This document shows, one piece after another, positions 37,574-46,579 of a DNA stretch of 64,000 nucleotides (position 1 is the first letter of the stretch; each line of letters opens with the position of its first letter). Origin of the DNA: Pseudomonas azerbaijanoccidentalis (GTDB lineage Bacteria > Pseudomonadota > Gammaproteobacteria > Pseudomonadales > Pseudomonadaceae); assembly GCF_019145495.1 (NCBI RefSeq), contig NZ_JAHSTU010000001.1, positions 1,364,001 through 1,428,000 of the forward strand, written 5' to 3'. The position numbers and the translations under genes are program-made. The notes beneath the pieces were generated by a model. The model worked only from the letters and a program-made list of their open reading frames with translations, was not told the origin of the DNA and did no database searches.

Positions 37574-37602
37574 GCCCCACCGGCCGAGTCGGCTGGTGGG
37601 GC
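37574..37602 (+). other. Strong GC stem-loop between the adhesin and curlin genes
   Basis: GCCCCACCGGCC (37574-37585) pairs with GGCTGGTGGGGC (37591-37602) around a 5-nt loop, with no following T run. It lies 7 nt after the adhesin stop and 26 nt before the curlin start. It is more likely an mRNA processing or stability element than a terminator, and could raise curlin levels relative to the upstream genes. Confidence 0.6.
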
Positions 37603-37628
37603 AAGCCCTCAACCAAAAGGACAATGCG

Positions 37629-38090
37629 ATGAAAACGCCGACCGCCGCCCTGCTCTGCCTGCTTCTGCTTTGCAGCAGCGCGGGTGTGCGCGCCGACGAC
37701 TTGATGGAGAACGACGACCTGGCGCCCGGCGCCGATCTCGGCGAGCTGCCACCCCCTGTGGGCCAGCAGGCTTTGATCGACCAGAACGGCCAGGCCAACG
37801 TTGCGCTGCTGCAACAGAACGGCCAATCGCTGCTCGGCCAGATCGTGCAGTCCGGCAGTAATCAGGAAGCCTACATCCTGCAACAAGGCAGCGACCTGAT
37901 GGCTTTGATCAACCAGCAAGGTTCCGGCAACGCCGCGTCGATTACCCAGACCGGCAGCCACAACCGTGCGCAGATTACCCAGAACGGCAATAACAACGAC
38001 GCCAACATCGTCCAGGCAGGTACGGGTCAGCAAAGCGCTGTCACCCAGGCTGGCAATGGCATGAGCGTATCGGTCACTCAATATCGCTAA
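37629..38090 (+). CDS. CsgB-like curlin repeat protein (probable nucleator)
   Basis: The 153-residue product has a signal peptide (LLCLLLLCSSAGVRA) and about five curlin-type repeats with Q-x-G-x-x-N spacing (DQNGQAN, LQQNGQ, VQSGSNQ, NQQGSGN, TQTGSHN, TQNGNNN, VQAGTG, TQAGNG). Length and repeat number match E. coli CsgA/CsgB (about 150 residues, five repeats). Being small and next to a much larger curlin, it is best read as the minor or nucleating subunit. AAAGGAC precedes the ATG. Confidence 0.85.
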   Translation: MKTPTAALLCLLLLCSSAGVRADDLMENDDLAPGADLGELPPPVGQQALIDQNGQANVALLQQNGQSLLGQIVQSGSNQEAYILQQGSDLMALINQQGSGNAASITQTGSHNRAQITQNGNNNDANIVQAGTGQQSAVTQAGNGMSVSVTQYR

Positions 38091-38117
38091 AGCACTGCAC
38101 CACTTGGAGGTTTCATC

Positions 38118-39566
38118 ATGTTCAAACTGACGCCCCTCACAGCCGCCATCCTGGTCATTGTCAGTGCCCAGGCAATGGCCGATGACAGCGTGTCCACCCA
38201 AAACCAGTTCGGTACCGCCAACATCGCCGATGTGAAACAGAAAAGCGCTCCGTTCAGCACCGCCACCCAGCAGCAACTTGGCTCGGGCAACGATGCGGCC
38301 GCCGTCCAAGACACGGCGACCAGCACCATTACCCAGACCCAGATCGGTGACTACAACGCCGGTTACGCCGAGCAACTGTTCGAAAATAACAGCACCATCA
38401 CCCAGACCCAGACCGGCACCTTCAACACCGCCCACGCCAGCCAGTCGATCGGGGTCGGCGGCGGCGAAGCGCTGCAACAACAGCAAGGCAATGGCAACTT
38501 CTCGTTCGTCTATCAGGACAGCCAGGAAAACACCTCAGGCCAGACCTACCAATTCGGCGACGGCAACGAGGCCAACATCGAACAGATCCAGCTGGGCACG
38601 GCCAACAACGCCGTGATCATCCAGTACGGCACCACCAACTACGCAACTGCCGAACAGATCGGCCATATGAACGGCCAGATCAACATCAACCAGGCCGGCA
38701 GCACCAACTATGCCTATGGCGACCAGCGCTACGGCGAAGGCGGCACGCTGACCATCAACCAATATGGCGACGGCAACGGCACTGAAGTCTGGCAAGACAC
38801 CCAGATCAACGCTCAGGCGACCATCAACCAGTACGGGCAGACCAACGAAACCATCGTCGATCAGAGCTTCGGCCAGGACAACGTGGCCACCGTGCTGCAA
38901 GTGGGCGATCTCAACGCCATTTACGCCGACCAATTCGAGTCCCTGGGCTCAACCGTGGCGCTCTATCAACAGGGCACCGGCAACGTGCACTTCACCACCC
39001 AGGGCGGCGACGGCCATGTGCTCAACGCCAACTCGGTGGGTAACGACAACAAGGTCTACGCCAGTGACTGGAAAGGTCCGCAGCTGGGTGGCCAGTTCGG
39101 CAGCAATCAGCGCGCCACCGTCAACCAGGCCGGCAATGGCAACGTCGCCAGCTTCACCCAGGATGGCATCGGCCACATCATGACCACCAACCAGACCGGG
39201 ACCGGCAACAAAACCACGGTCAGCCAGACCAACTCGTTCAACGAGTTGTACTTCGATCAGAACGGCAGCGACAACATCCTGATCTCCGATCAACGCGGCA
39301 CCACCAACCTGGCCCAGGGCAGCAGCAACGGCTCCGGGAACAGCACCGAGTTCAACCAGGAGGGTCTGGGCAACCAGGCATTCACCACGCAGCTGTATGG
39401 CGACGACAACATGATCACGGTCAAACAGGCTGACACCATGAACGTGGCCTCCGTCACCCAGGGCGGCACTGGCAACATTGCCAGTGTGGATCAGAGCGGC
39501 AACTACCAGAACGCCAACGTGCAGCAGTTTGGTACAGCCAACCAGGCAACAGTGTTGCAGCAATAA
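38118..39566 (+). CDS. Very large CsgA-like curlin repeat protein
   Basis: The 482-residue product has a signal peptide (LTAAILVIVSAQAMA) followed almost entirely by curlin-type motifs. By eye there are about 30 Q-x-G-x-x-N-like strand-turn words (for example NQYGDGN, NQYGQTN, LQVGDLN, NQAGNGN, NQTGTGN, DQNGSDN, TQGGTGN), against about ten in a canonical five-repeat CsgA. Asn, Gln, Gly and Thr dominate and cysteine is absent. It is predicted to be a secreted amyloid fibre subunit. TTGGAGG lies upstream of the ATG. It is 27 nt after the CsgB-like gene and followed by a terminator. Curli export normally needs CsgG, which is not in this window. Confidence 0.87.
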   Translation: MFKLTPLTAAILVIVSAQAMADDSVSTQNQFGTANIADVKQKSAPFSTATQQQLGSGNDAAAVQDTATSTITQTQIGDYNAGYAEQLFENNSTITQTQTGTFNTAHASQSIGVGGGEALQQQQGNGNFSFVYQDSQENTSGQTYQFGDGNEANIEQIQLGTANNAVIIQYGTTNYATAEQIGHMNGQININQAGSTNYAYGDQRYGEGGTLTINQYGDGNGTEVWQDTQINAQATINQYGQTNETIVDQSFGQDNVATVLQVGDLNAIYADQFESLGSTVALYQQGTGNVHFTTQGGDGHVLNANSVGNDNKVYASDWKGPQLGGQFGSNQRATVNQAGNGNVASFTQDGIGHIMTTNQTGTGNKTTVSQTNSFNELYFDQNGSDNILISDQRGTTNLAQGSSNGSGNSTEFNQEGLGNQAFTTQLYGDDNMITVKQADTMNVASVTQGGTGNIASVDQSGNYQNANVQQFGTANQATVLQQ

Positions 39567-39583
39567 TCGCGCAGCGTGAGTAA

Positions 39584-39618
39584 CCGCGGCCCTCGGGGGA
39601 GGGTCGCGGTTTTTTTAT
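39584..39618 (+). terminator. Rho-independent terminator after the curlin operon
   Basis: CCGCGGCCCTC and GAGGGTCGCGG form a GC-rich stem (39584-39609) around a short G-rich loop, directly followed by eight T. It ends the unit that begins at the 33880 promoter and lies before the convergent LysR gene. Confidence 0.85.
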
Positions 39619-39637
39619 GGGTGCATGTAGATCAGAT

Positions 39638-40564
39638 TCAGGCGGGTTCCGGGATATCCAGTGACACCGACATGAACTGACTGATGCGCGAACGCAGCCA
39701 GCGCTCTGCCGGGTCATTGTCGTGCACCCCGCTCCAGGCCATCGACAACTGCGCCGCCTCGATCTCGAACGGTGGGTCTTCCGCGCGCAGGCCGCAGCCT
39801 TCGACCAGTGCACAGGCGGCATAATCGGGCACTGTGGCAATCATTTCGGTTCCGGCGAGCAAGGCCCGCAAGCCACTGAACTGCGGCACGCCGAGCACCA
39901 CTTTGCGGCACCGCCCGACCTTGGCCAGATCCAGGTCGATGTTGCCACTCAGGTCCCCCGAAAACGACACCATCGCATGGGGCCGTGCGCAGTACTCGTC
40001 CAGCGTCAAAGGCCCGGGCCGATCATCGCCGCGCAGCACCTTGCAGGGAATGTCACGCAACTTCTTGCGCTTGGCATTGGCCGGCAGTTCGGTGGTGTAG
40101 CTGACGCCAACCGATATTTCCCCGGACGCCAGCAACGCCGGCATCAACAGGTAATTGGCCCGGCGCACCACCACGACAATACCCGGTGCTTCTTCCTGCA
40201 ACTGGCGCAGCAACGGTGGAAACAAGCCGAACTCGGCATCGTCCGACAGCCCGATGCGAAACACATCGCAACTGGTCGTCGGATCGAACTCCTTGGCGCG
40301 GCTGACCGCTCCGGAAATCACGTCCATCGCCGGTTGCAACTCCTTGAGAATCGACAGGGCCCGCGCCGTTGGTTCCATGGCGCGGCCGTTGCGCAGCAGC
40401 AACGGATCGTCGAACAGATCACGCAGGCGACCGAGCGCCGCACTCACCGCCGGTTGGCCCATGAACAGTTTTTCGGCAACGCGGGTCAGGTTCTTTTCGA
40501 ACATCAGCGCTTCGAAAATCACCAACAGGTTCATGTCGACGCGGCGCAGATCGTTACGGTTCAT
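39638..40564 (-). CDS. LysR family transcriptional regulator
   Basis: The 308-residue product starts MNRNDLRRVDMNLLVIFEAL with the HTH NLTRVAEKLFMGQPAVSAAL and RLRDLFDDPLLLR, followed by a complete effector-binding domain. AAGGAA lies upstream of the ATG. The N-terminus resembles the MexT/NodD-like branch, but I do not assign a name. It is divergent from the small AraC-type gene at 40721 and convergent with the curlin operon. Its target is not evident. Confidence 0.87.
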   Translation of the reverse strand: MNRNDLRRVDMNLLVIFEALMFEKNLTRVAEKLFMGQPAVSAALGRLRDLFDDPLLLRNGRAMEPTARALSILKELQPAMDVISGAVSRAKEFDPTTSCDVFRIGLSDDAEFGLFPPLLRQLQEEAPGIVVVVRRANYLLMPALLASGEISVGVSYTTELPANAKRKKLRDIPCKVLRGDDRPGPLTLDEYCARPHAMVSFSGDLSGNIDLDLAKVGRCRKVVLGVPQFSGLRALLAGTEMIATVPDYAACALVEGCGLRAEDPPFEIEAAQLSMAWSGVHDNDPAERWLRSRISQFMSVSLDIPEPA

Positions 40565-40720
40565 GCACGGGTTCCTTGTGAATGCAGTCAGGCGCGAGTG
40601 TGCCGATTGTGTCTGACTTTACTCAAGACTTCCCGTACTGCAGAAGGAATTAACAACGTTTAACTCGCAAGCCAGAGCCCCCGGACCCAAGAATGAGGCC
40701 TACCGACTCGGACATTCGCC

Positions 40721-41287
40721 ATGGCTCACTTCCAGCAAAACGCCGCCCGCGCGACCGTCACACAGGCACTGAAAAAAAACGCCGGAGGCCTGAGCCTCCA
40801 GCGCGAACGGCTGGTGAAACAATTGATCCTCGAACGCCTCGGCGAAACCCTCGAGGTCACCGAACTGGCCGACGCCTGTGCCTTGTCACGCAGTCACTTC
40901 TCCCGCGCCTTCAAGTGCAGCACCGGCTTCTCGCCTCAGGAGTGGATTCGCCAGCAACGCATCGCCCGCGCCAAATTGCTGATCCAGCACACGGACCTGA
41001 GCCTTACGCAAATCAGCCTCGAATGCGGGTTCTGTGATCAAGCGCACTTCTGCCACATGTTCACCCGCAGCGAAGGGATCAACCCGTTTGCCTGGCGCTG
41101 CCGGGTCATGCGGGATACAAAAAACCCTTGTGGAAGCGAGCCTGCCCGCGATGGCGCCGGCACATTCGACATCAATGTCGCCTGCCAGTCCGCCATCGCG
41201 AGCAGGCTCGCTCCCACAAGGGATCGAGCGCTGCCTCAGCCCAACGGCACCAATCGTTCCAACGCCTCGGCCACGCCGCGACCATAG
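40721..41287 (+). CDS. Stand-alone AraC-type DNA-binding protein with a REP-encoded tail
   Basis: The 188-residue open frame has an AraC-type DNA-binding domain of about 100 residues ([20 protein letters not shown], then [20 protein letters not shown] and INPFAWR), without any sensor domain. After residue ~130 the frame runs into the REP pair at 41131-41222. The last ~60 residues (from about [13 protein letters not shown] on) are therefore translated repeat and intergenic DNA, and the stop lies 52 nt inside the 3' end of the convergent catalase gene. The DNA-binding part looks functional; the tail is probably a recent extension after loss of the original stop. No clear ribosome binding site is visible. 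Confidence 0.7.
   Translation: MAHFQQNAARATVTQALKKNAGGLSLQRERLVKQLILERLGETLEVTELADACALSRSHFSRAFKCSTGFSPQEWIRQQRIARAKLLIQHTDLSLTQISLECGFCDQAHFCHMFTRSEGINPFAWRCRVMRDTKNPCGSEPARDGAGTFDINVACQSAIASRLAPTRDRALPQPNGTNRSNASATPRP
41131..41222. repeat. REP/REPIN palindrome inside the AraC-type reading frame
   Basis: GTGGAAGCGAGCCTGCCCGC and GCGAGCAGGCTCGCTCCCAC face each other around a spacer of about 45 nt. It is the same family as 5098-5162. The left unit has a C for T change that weakens the palindrome. It lies between the HTH-coding part of the AraC-type gene and the catalase gene. Confidence 0.8.
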
Positions 41288-42678
41288 GCCGGATCAGCCT
41301 TGGTGCAGTTGTCGATGTGGCGCTGGCGAATCATTTGTGGCACGCCGTTCATGGCCCGGGCGGTGTTTTCGAAAAGCAGTTGCTGACGCGCCGGATCGAG
41401 CAAACGGAACAGGTTGCCCGGCTGCTCGTAATGATCCTCTTCAAGCCGATGGTCATAATGCTGGGCAAAGCCTTCCAGCGGCAGCGGCGGTTCGGACAAC
41501 TCTTTGGAATCTTCCCATTCGCCGACGCTGTTCGGGAAATAGCTGGCTGTGCCGCCAAGGTTGCCGTCGGTGCGCATGGCACCGTCGCGGTGGTAGCTGT
41601 GATGCGGGCAGCGCGGTGCATTGACCGGGATGTGATTGAAGTTCACCCCGAGGCGATAGCGCTGTGCGTCACCGTAGGAAAACAGCCGCGCCTGAAGCAT
41701 GCGGTCTGGCGAGAAGCTGACGCCGGGCACCACGTTGGCCGGGGAAAATGCCGCTTGTTCGATTTCAGCGAAGTGGTTCTCGGCGTTGCGATTGAGCTCC
41801 ATGGTGCCAACTTCGATCAGCGGAAATTCACCATGGGGCCAGACTTTGGTCAGGTCGAACGGGTTGTGCCGATACGTGTTGGCCTGTGCTTCTTCCATCA
41901 CCTGAATGCACAGTTTCCATTGCGGGAAATGGCCTTGCTCGATGCTCTCGTACAAATCCCGCAGATTGCTTTCCCGGTCGTTGCCGACCACCACCGCGGC
42001 CTCGGCATCCGAGAGGTTTTCGATGCCCTGCTGGCAAACGAAATGAAACTTCACCCACACCCGCTGGTTGTCGCGGTCGATCAGGCTGAAGGTATGGCTG
42101 CCGAAGCCATGCATGTGGCGGAAACTGGTGGGAATGCCGCGATCGCTCATGACGATCGTCACCTGGTGCAACGCTTCGGGCAGCAGGGTCCAGAAATCCC
42201 AATTGCTGGTGGCATTGCGCAGGCCGGTGCGCGGGTCGCGTTTGACCACATGGTTAAGGTCGGAAAAACGCAGCGGATCACGGAAGAAAAACACCGGGGT
42301 GTTGTTGCCGACGATGTCCCAGTTGCCTTCATCGGTATAGAACTTCACCGCGAAACCACGAATGTCGCGTTCGGCATCGGCGGCGCCGCGTTCACCGGCC
42401 ACCGAGGAAAAACGCACGAACAGCGGGGTCTGCTTGCCCACTGAGCTGAAAATATTGGCTTTTGTGTAACGAGTGATGTCATTGGTTACAGTGAAGGTGC
42501 CATAGGCACCCGCACCCTTGGCGTGCATGCGCCGCTCGGGGATCAGTTCGCGGTCAAAGTGAGCAAGTTTTTCCAGCAACCAGATGTCTTGCAGGAGCGC
42601 CGGCCCGCGAGGCCCGGCGGTCTGGATATTGAGGTTATCGGCTACCGGGGCGCCGGTGGCGTTGGTCAGCTTTTTCAT
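41236..42678 (-). CDS. Monofunctional haem catalase (small-subunit, KatA/KatB type)
   Basis: It decomposes hydrogen peroxide. The 480-residue product has the catalytic His52 in [11 protein letters not shown] (MHAKG where many family members have VHAKG), the distal Asn block [13 protein letters not shown], the haem-proximal ligand block [14 protein letters not shown] with the ligand Tyr, and standard small-subunit length. The ATG at 42678 is used because the preceding in-frame sequence has no catalase similarity. No signal peptide is visible, so it is cytoplasmic. It follows an unrelated flavodoxin-like gene on the same strand. Confidence 0.93.
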   Translation of the reverse strand: MKKLTNATGAPVADNLNIQTAGPRGPALLQDIWLLEKLAHFDRELIPERRMHAKGAGAYGTFTVTNDITRYTKANIFSSVGKQTPLFVRFSSVAGERGAADAERDIRGFAVKFYTDEGNWDIVGNNTPVFFFRDPLRFSDLNHVVKRDPRTGLRNATSNWDFWTLLPEALHQVTIVMSDRGIPTSFRHMHGFGSHTFSLIDRDNQRVWVKFHFVCQQGIENLSDAEAAVVVGNDRESNLRDLYESIEQGHFPQWKLCIQVMEEAQANTYRHNPFDLTKVWPHGEFPLIEVGTMELNRNAENHFAEIEQAAFSPANVVPGVSFSPDRMLQARLFSYGDAQRYRLGVNFNHIPVNAPRCPHHSYHRDGAMRTDGNLGGTASYFPNSVGEWEDSKELSEPPLPLEGFAQHYDHRLEEDHYEQPGNLFRLLDPARQQLLFENTARAMNGVPQMIRQRHIDNCTKADPAYGRGVAEALERLVPLG

Positions 42679-42851
42679 GGATGGATTCTCAATGGACTGC
42701 TGCTCATCAGGAGCGAAAACCGCCGCGGATCTACGCCCGCGTCGGGGTGCATCAACCCATGGGTCACGCCGTAGGCGCACCGGGGCAGACATTCAGCGTA
42801 GAACCTTTCAACGATTTTGCTGGCGCGCGATCACTGCGCTCTTGATCCGGG

Positions 42852-43427
42852 TCAATCGATGACTCTCCCCATGCGCGCGGCCAGTCGCGCCACCCGCTCA
42901 CCCAGATGCGCAGCCGTGCAGCGGTCCTCGGCAGGCGGCGCCAGCTCGGGGGATTGCTCGACGTTCGACTGGGCCATGGCACCCAGCGAGCTGCCCAGGC
43001 GATTGAGCTGCCCGTCGAACGCGCCGACGGCTGAGCGTGCGGGCAGCAGATCAAGGCCGACCCAGATCATCGAATGTTGCGCGGCAAACACAGCCATTTG
43101 CAGCAGGGTGTTGAGTTTGTCGCCGCACAGGCAGCCGGAGTTGGTGAACCCGGCCGCGAGCTTGTCACGCCAGGGTTGCGCCAGGTAGAACGAGGCGGTG
43201 GCTTCCATGAAGCCCTTGAAGGCCGCCGAGGCGCTGCCCATGTAGGTCGGGGCGCCGAAGATGATCGCGTCGGCGTGGTGCAGGCAATCCCAATGCTGGT
43301 CAACGTCTTCGACGGCGATCAACCGGCAGGTGCTGCCGGGGTGGCGTTGCACACCTTGGACCACGGCTTCGGCCATGACCCGGGTATGCCCGTAGCCACT
43401 GTGATAAACCACCACCACCTTGCTCAT
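42852..43427 (-). CDS. Flavodoxin-like NAD(P)H:quinone oxidoreductase (WrbA-like)
   Basis: The 191-residue product has the FMN phosphate-binding loop VVYHSGYGHTRVMAEAV, the GAPTYMGSASAAFKGFME block and TNSGCLCGDKLNTL, typical of the flavodoxin/NADPH-dependent FMN reductase group that includes WrbA. GGAGG is 8-9 nt before the ATG at 43427. It probably reduces quinones by two electrons in oxidative stress, consistent with the catalase gene 173 nt downstream on the same strand. Co-transcription is not proven. Confidence 0.84.
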   Translation of the reverse strand: MSKVVVVYHSGYGHTRVMAEAVVQGVQRHPGSTCRLIAVEDVDQHWDCLHHADAIIFGAPTYMGSASAAFKGFMEATASFYLAQPWRDKLAAGFTNSGCLCGDKLNTLLQMAVFAAQHSMIWVGLDLLPARSAVGAFDGQLNRLGSSLGAMAQSNVEQSPELAPPAEDRCTAAHLGERVARLAARMGRVID

Positions 43428-43774
43428 GCCGCTGCCTCCAGACGTGTTACTTCCTTGTAGGAGCTGCCGTAGGCTGCGATCTTTGATATTTGCACCTAAA
43501 AGATCGCAGCCTGCGGCAGCTCCTACTGCAGAGTGTTGGGTGCAGGCCGCGTGCACGACGAGTTAAAAGATGTTAATTCTCCATGGCCGACTAAAAGTCA
43601 TTACCAGCTACCTTCCGACGCTTCGCTCAACAAACACGGAACCTGCCGACTATGCTGGAAACCCGCAGTCGCAGCGAACACCCGGCAGTCATCCTGCCAG
43701 CGCATTGCACAGATGAAAAAACTTGAGGAATATGCTCGAAACCGCGATCTAGACGGATGCAGCAGGAGTGAGCG
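43428..43774. other. Intergenic region with a REP pair upstream of the AfsR-like regulator
   Basis: These 347 nt hold the REP pair at 43456-43528 and then about 240 nt of mixed sequence with no supported gene, including AT-richer DNA around 43560-43620. It probably carries the promoters of the divergent flavodoxin-like and regulator genes. No convincing promoter boxes were assigned. Confidence 0.5.
43456..43528. repeat. REP-type inverted pair (GTAGGAGCTGCCGCAGGCTGC family)
   Basis: GTAGGAGCTGCCGTAGGCTG and CAGCCTGCGGCAGCTCCTAC face each other around an A/T-rich spacer of about 30 nt with AGATCGCAG-type ends. It is closely similar to 2949-3022. Confidence 0.82.
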
Positions 43775-46579
43775 TTGACCCTTTCCCTAGAACAGGCTGT
43801 GCATTTCGGCCCCTACAGGATCTACCCCGAACAGCGCCTGGTAATGGAGGCCGACCAGCCCCTGCGCCTGGGCCGACGGGCCATGGACATCCTGCTGATC
43901 CTGTTGAAGCACGCCGGGAACGTGGTCAGCAAACAGCAACTGATGGCCGAAGTCTGGCCCAACAGCGTGGTCGAAGAAATCAACCTGCGCGTCCACATGG
44001 CCGCCCTGCGCAAAGCCCTCGGCGACGGCCAGGCCGGGCAGCGCTACATCGTCACCGTGGCCCAGCGCGGCTACAGCTTTGTTGCGCCTTATTCGCTGGA
44101 GCATGTCGAGCAACACCCGGCCAATCCTGCCAAGGCCTCACACGGCCATAACCTGCCCTTGCGCCGCACCCGCCTGATCGGCCGCCAGGCGTTGGTCGAC
44201 AGCCTGGTGATGCATCTGCCCCGCCAGCGTTTCATCACCCTGGTCGGCCCCGGCGGCATCGGCAAGACCACCGTGGCCCTGCGTGTCGCCGAACAATTGA
44301 TCGGGCGTTACCGCGACGGCATTCGTCTGCTCGATCTGGCTCCGGTCAATGACCCGCGGCTGATTACCGGCCACCTGGCAACGCTGCTCGACCTGTCTCT
44401 GCACGATGGCGAACCGATGAGCAGCCTCGCGAGCTTCCTGCGCGAGCGGCAAATGTTGCTGGTGATCGACAACTGCGAACACCTGATCGATGCGGTGGCG
44501 CTGCTCAGCGAAAACCTGCTGCGCGGCGCACCGCAGGTTCACATTCTGGCGACCAGCCGCGAGAGCCTGCGAGCGGAGGGCGAGTTCGTCCAGCGCCTGG
44601 AGTCGCTGGACTGCCCTCCTCCCATTGCCGTGCTGGACCGCGCCCAGGCCCTGAGCTTTTCCGCGCTGCAGTTATTCGTCGAGCGCGCCATGGCCAGCCA
44701 TGACAGCTTCGAACTGAGCGATGCCGAGTTGCCGTTGGTGATCGACATCTGCCGCCGCCTCGACGGTATTCCACTGGCCCTGGAACTGGCGGCTGCGCAA
44801 GTCGCCAGCCTTGGCCTCGAAGGGTTGTTCACACAACTGCAAGACAGTTTTCGCCTGCTGACCCACAGCAGCCAGGCGACGCTTGCCCGGCACCAGACGC
44901 TGCACGCCACGCTGGACTGGAGCTTTGCCCTGCTCAACACCTGCGAACAAACCTGCTTGCGCCGCTTGGGTGTGTTCCGTGGCGGTTTCACCCTTTCATC
45001 GGCAGCAGCGGTGATCGTCGGTGAACACATCGAGCCGTGCGAGGTGTTTGGGTCGATCACGCAACTGGTGGCCAAGTCCCTGCTGAGTGTGGACGTCGGC
45101 GACGAAGAGGTGTTCTACCGCCTGCTCGACACCACTCGCAGCTATGCGCTGGAAAAACTCGAGCAGGCCCACGAGTTGCCCGGCACCCGGGAGCGCCACG
45201 CAGAACGCTGTCTGGCCCTGATGCAACAGGCACAGACCGACTGGGAACTCATCCCCACCACGTTGTGGATCGAGCGTTATGCCCGGGGTCTGGAAGACAT
45301 CCGCGCAGCACTCGATTGGGGCCTGAATGCTCGGGGGCCCGAGGCGCTGGCGATCCGCCTGACCGCCGCCTCCACGCCGCTTTGGCAAGAACTGTCGCTG
45401 CTCAAGGAACACGGCGGTTACGTGCGCAAGGCCCTGGCCTTGCTCGACGCGGCGGCCGAACCTTGCCTGCCGCTGAAAATGGCCCTGAAGCTGGCCCTCG
45501 GCAGTGCCTGTTATCACGCTCAGGGTGGCAGCGCGGAAACCGTTGGCGCCTTCGTCACCGCCCGCTCCCTGGCCAGACAGTGCAACGACGTCGTCGGCGA
45601 GTTGCGCGCCGTCTCCGGCCATCTGGCGGTCAACCTCAGTTGTGGCAACTATCAAATGGCGTGGGTACAGAGCCAGCAATTCGATCGACTGGGCCTCGAC
45701 GGCGATCCGGTGCTGTCGCTGAGCACCCATCGCCTGCGGGTGCTGGCCCTGCATTTTGTCGGGGATCAGCAACAGGCGCGGGTGAATGCCGAGGACGTGA
45801 TCCAGCGCATGGCCCAGAGTGGCCATCTCAACCGGTTCACCCATGGCTTTGGCGTGCAATACGATCAGAGCGTCGCCGCCCTGACCATCCTGGCACGCAT
45901 CCTCTGGTTGCAGGGGCATCCGGAACAGGCCTGGCGCACGGCGCGGCAGGCCTTGGACATTGCGTTGCAGATCAACCATGGCACCTCGATCTGCTACACG
46001 CTGGCCCTCTCGGGCTGCCTGATCGCCCACTACAACGGCAACACCCGCACTGCACGCGACTTGTTGCACCTGCTGCTGGAACAGGCGCAAAAACACTCGG
46101 TGCTGCTGTTCTACTCCTGGGCGCAACACTATGCACAAATCATCGACAGCGCAGAGGCGACGCCATCGCCCCGCGCGGCGGTCGGCCTGATCAAGGAAAT
46201 CATGGTCACCCTCGACACCGCGCGCGTCGACGACGACCTGTTGCAACGCGCCGACAGCGGCGCCGCAGGCTGGAGCACGGCGGAGATTCTGCGAGCCCGC
46301 GCCGAGGCGCTGCTGGCAGCCGATTGCCCGGCCAAAAACAGCACGGCAGAAACCGTGCTGATCAAAGCGATAAACGTGGCGAAATCCCAAGGCGCCCTGG
46401 CCTGGGAACTGCGCAGCGCCACCTCGCTGGCGCGGCTTTGGCAGCGTCAGGGTCGCTACCGTCAAGCTCACACATTATTGGCGCCGATCTATCAGTGCTT
46501 CACCGAAGGTCACGCCACGCCTGACTTGAAAGCCGTACGGCGCTTGCTCGACGAGCTACAAAGCCACGTGCCGGTCTGA
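43775..46579 (+). CDS. Winged-helix / ATPase / TPR-type regulator (AfsR-like), long form
   Basis: The 934-residue product has an OmpR-type winged helix (about 8-105: FGPYRIYPEQRLVME, VVSKQQLMAEVWP, YIVTVAQRGYSFVAP), an NB-ARC-like STAND ATPase with Walker A GPGGIGKTT (about 158-166), the LVIDNCEH and ATSRESL motifs and CRRLDGIPLALELAA, then about 450 helical residues resembling TPR repeats. It has no receiver domain. The TTG start at 43775 has AGGAGTG 5 nt upstream. It is tail-to-tail with a shorter paralogue at 46556 and overlaps it by 24 nt. It is probably a ligand-responsive transcription activator; the targets are unknown. Confidence 0.85.
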   Translation: MTLSLEQAVHFGPYRIYPEQRLVMEADQPLRLGRRAMDILLILLKHAGNVVSKQQLMAEVWPNSVVEEINLRVHMAALRKALGDGQAGQRYIVTVAQRGYSFVAPYSLEHVEQHPANPAKASHGHNLPLRRTRLIGRQALVDSLVMHLPRQRFITLVGPGGIGKTTVALRVAEQLIGRYRDGIRLLDLAPVNDPRLITGHLATLLDLSLHDGEPMSSLASFLRERQMLLVIDNCEHLIDAVALLSENLLRGAPQVHILATSRESLRAEGEFVQRLESLDCPPPIAVLDRAQALSFSALQLFVERAMASHDSFELSDAELPLVIDICRRLDGIPLALELAAAQVASLGLEGLFTQLQDSFRLLTHSSQATLARHQTLHATLDWSFALLNTCEQTCLRRLGVFRGGFTLSSAAAVIVGEHIEPCEVFGSITQLVAKSLLSVDVGDEEVFYRLLDTTRSYALEKLEQAHELPGTRERHAERCLALMQQAQTDWELIPTTLWIERYARGLEDIRAALDWGLNARGPEALAIRLTAASTPLWQELSLLKEHGGYVRKALALLDAAAEPCLPLKMALKLALGSACYHAQGGSAETVGAFVTARSLARQCNDVVGELRAVSGHLAVNLSCGNYQMAWVQSQQFDRLGLDGDPVLSLSTHRLRVLALHFVGDQQQARVNAEDVIQRMAQSGHLNRFTHGFGVQYDQSVAALTILARILWLQGHPEQAWRTARQALDIALQINHGTSICYTLALSGCLIAHYNGNTRTARDLLHLLLEQAQKHSVLLFYSWAQHYAQIIDSAEATPSPRAAVGLIKEIMVTLDTARVDDDLLQRADSGAAGWSTAEILRARAEALLAADCPAKNSTAETVLIKAINVAKSQGALAWELRSATSLARLWQRQGRYRQAHTLLAPIYQCFTEGHATPDLKAVRRLLDELQSHVPV

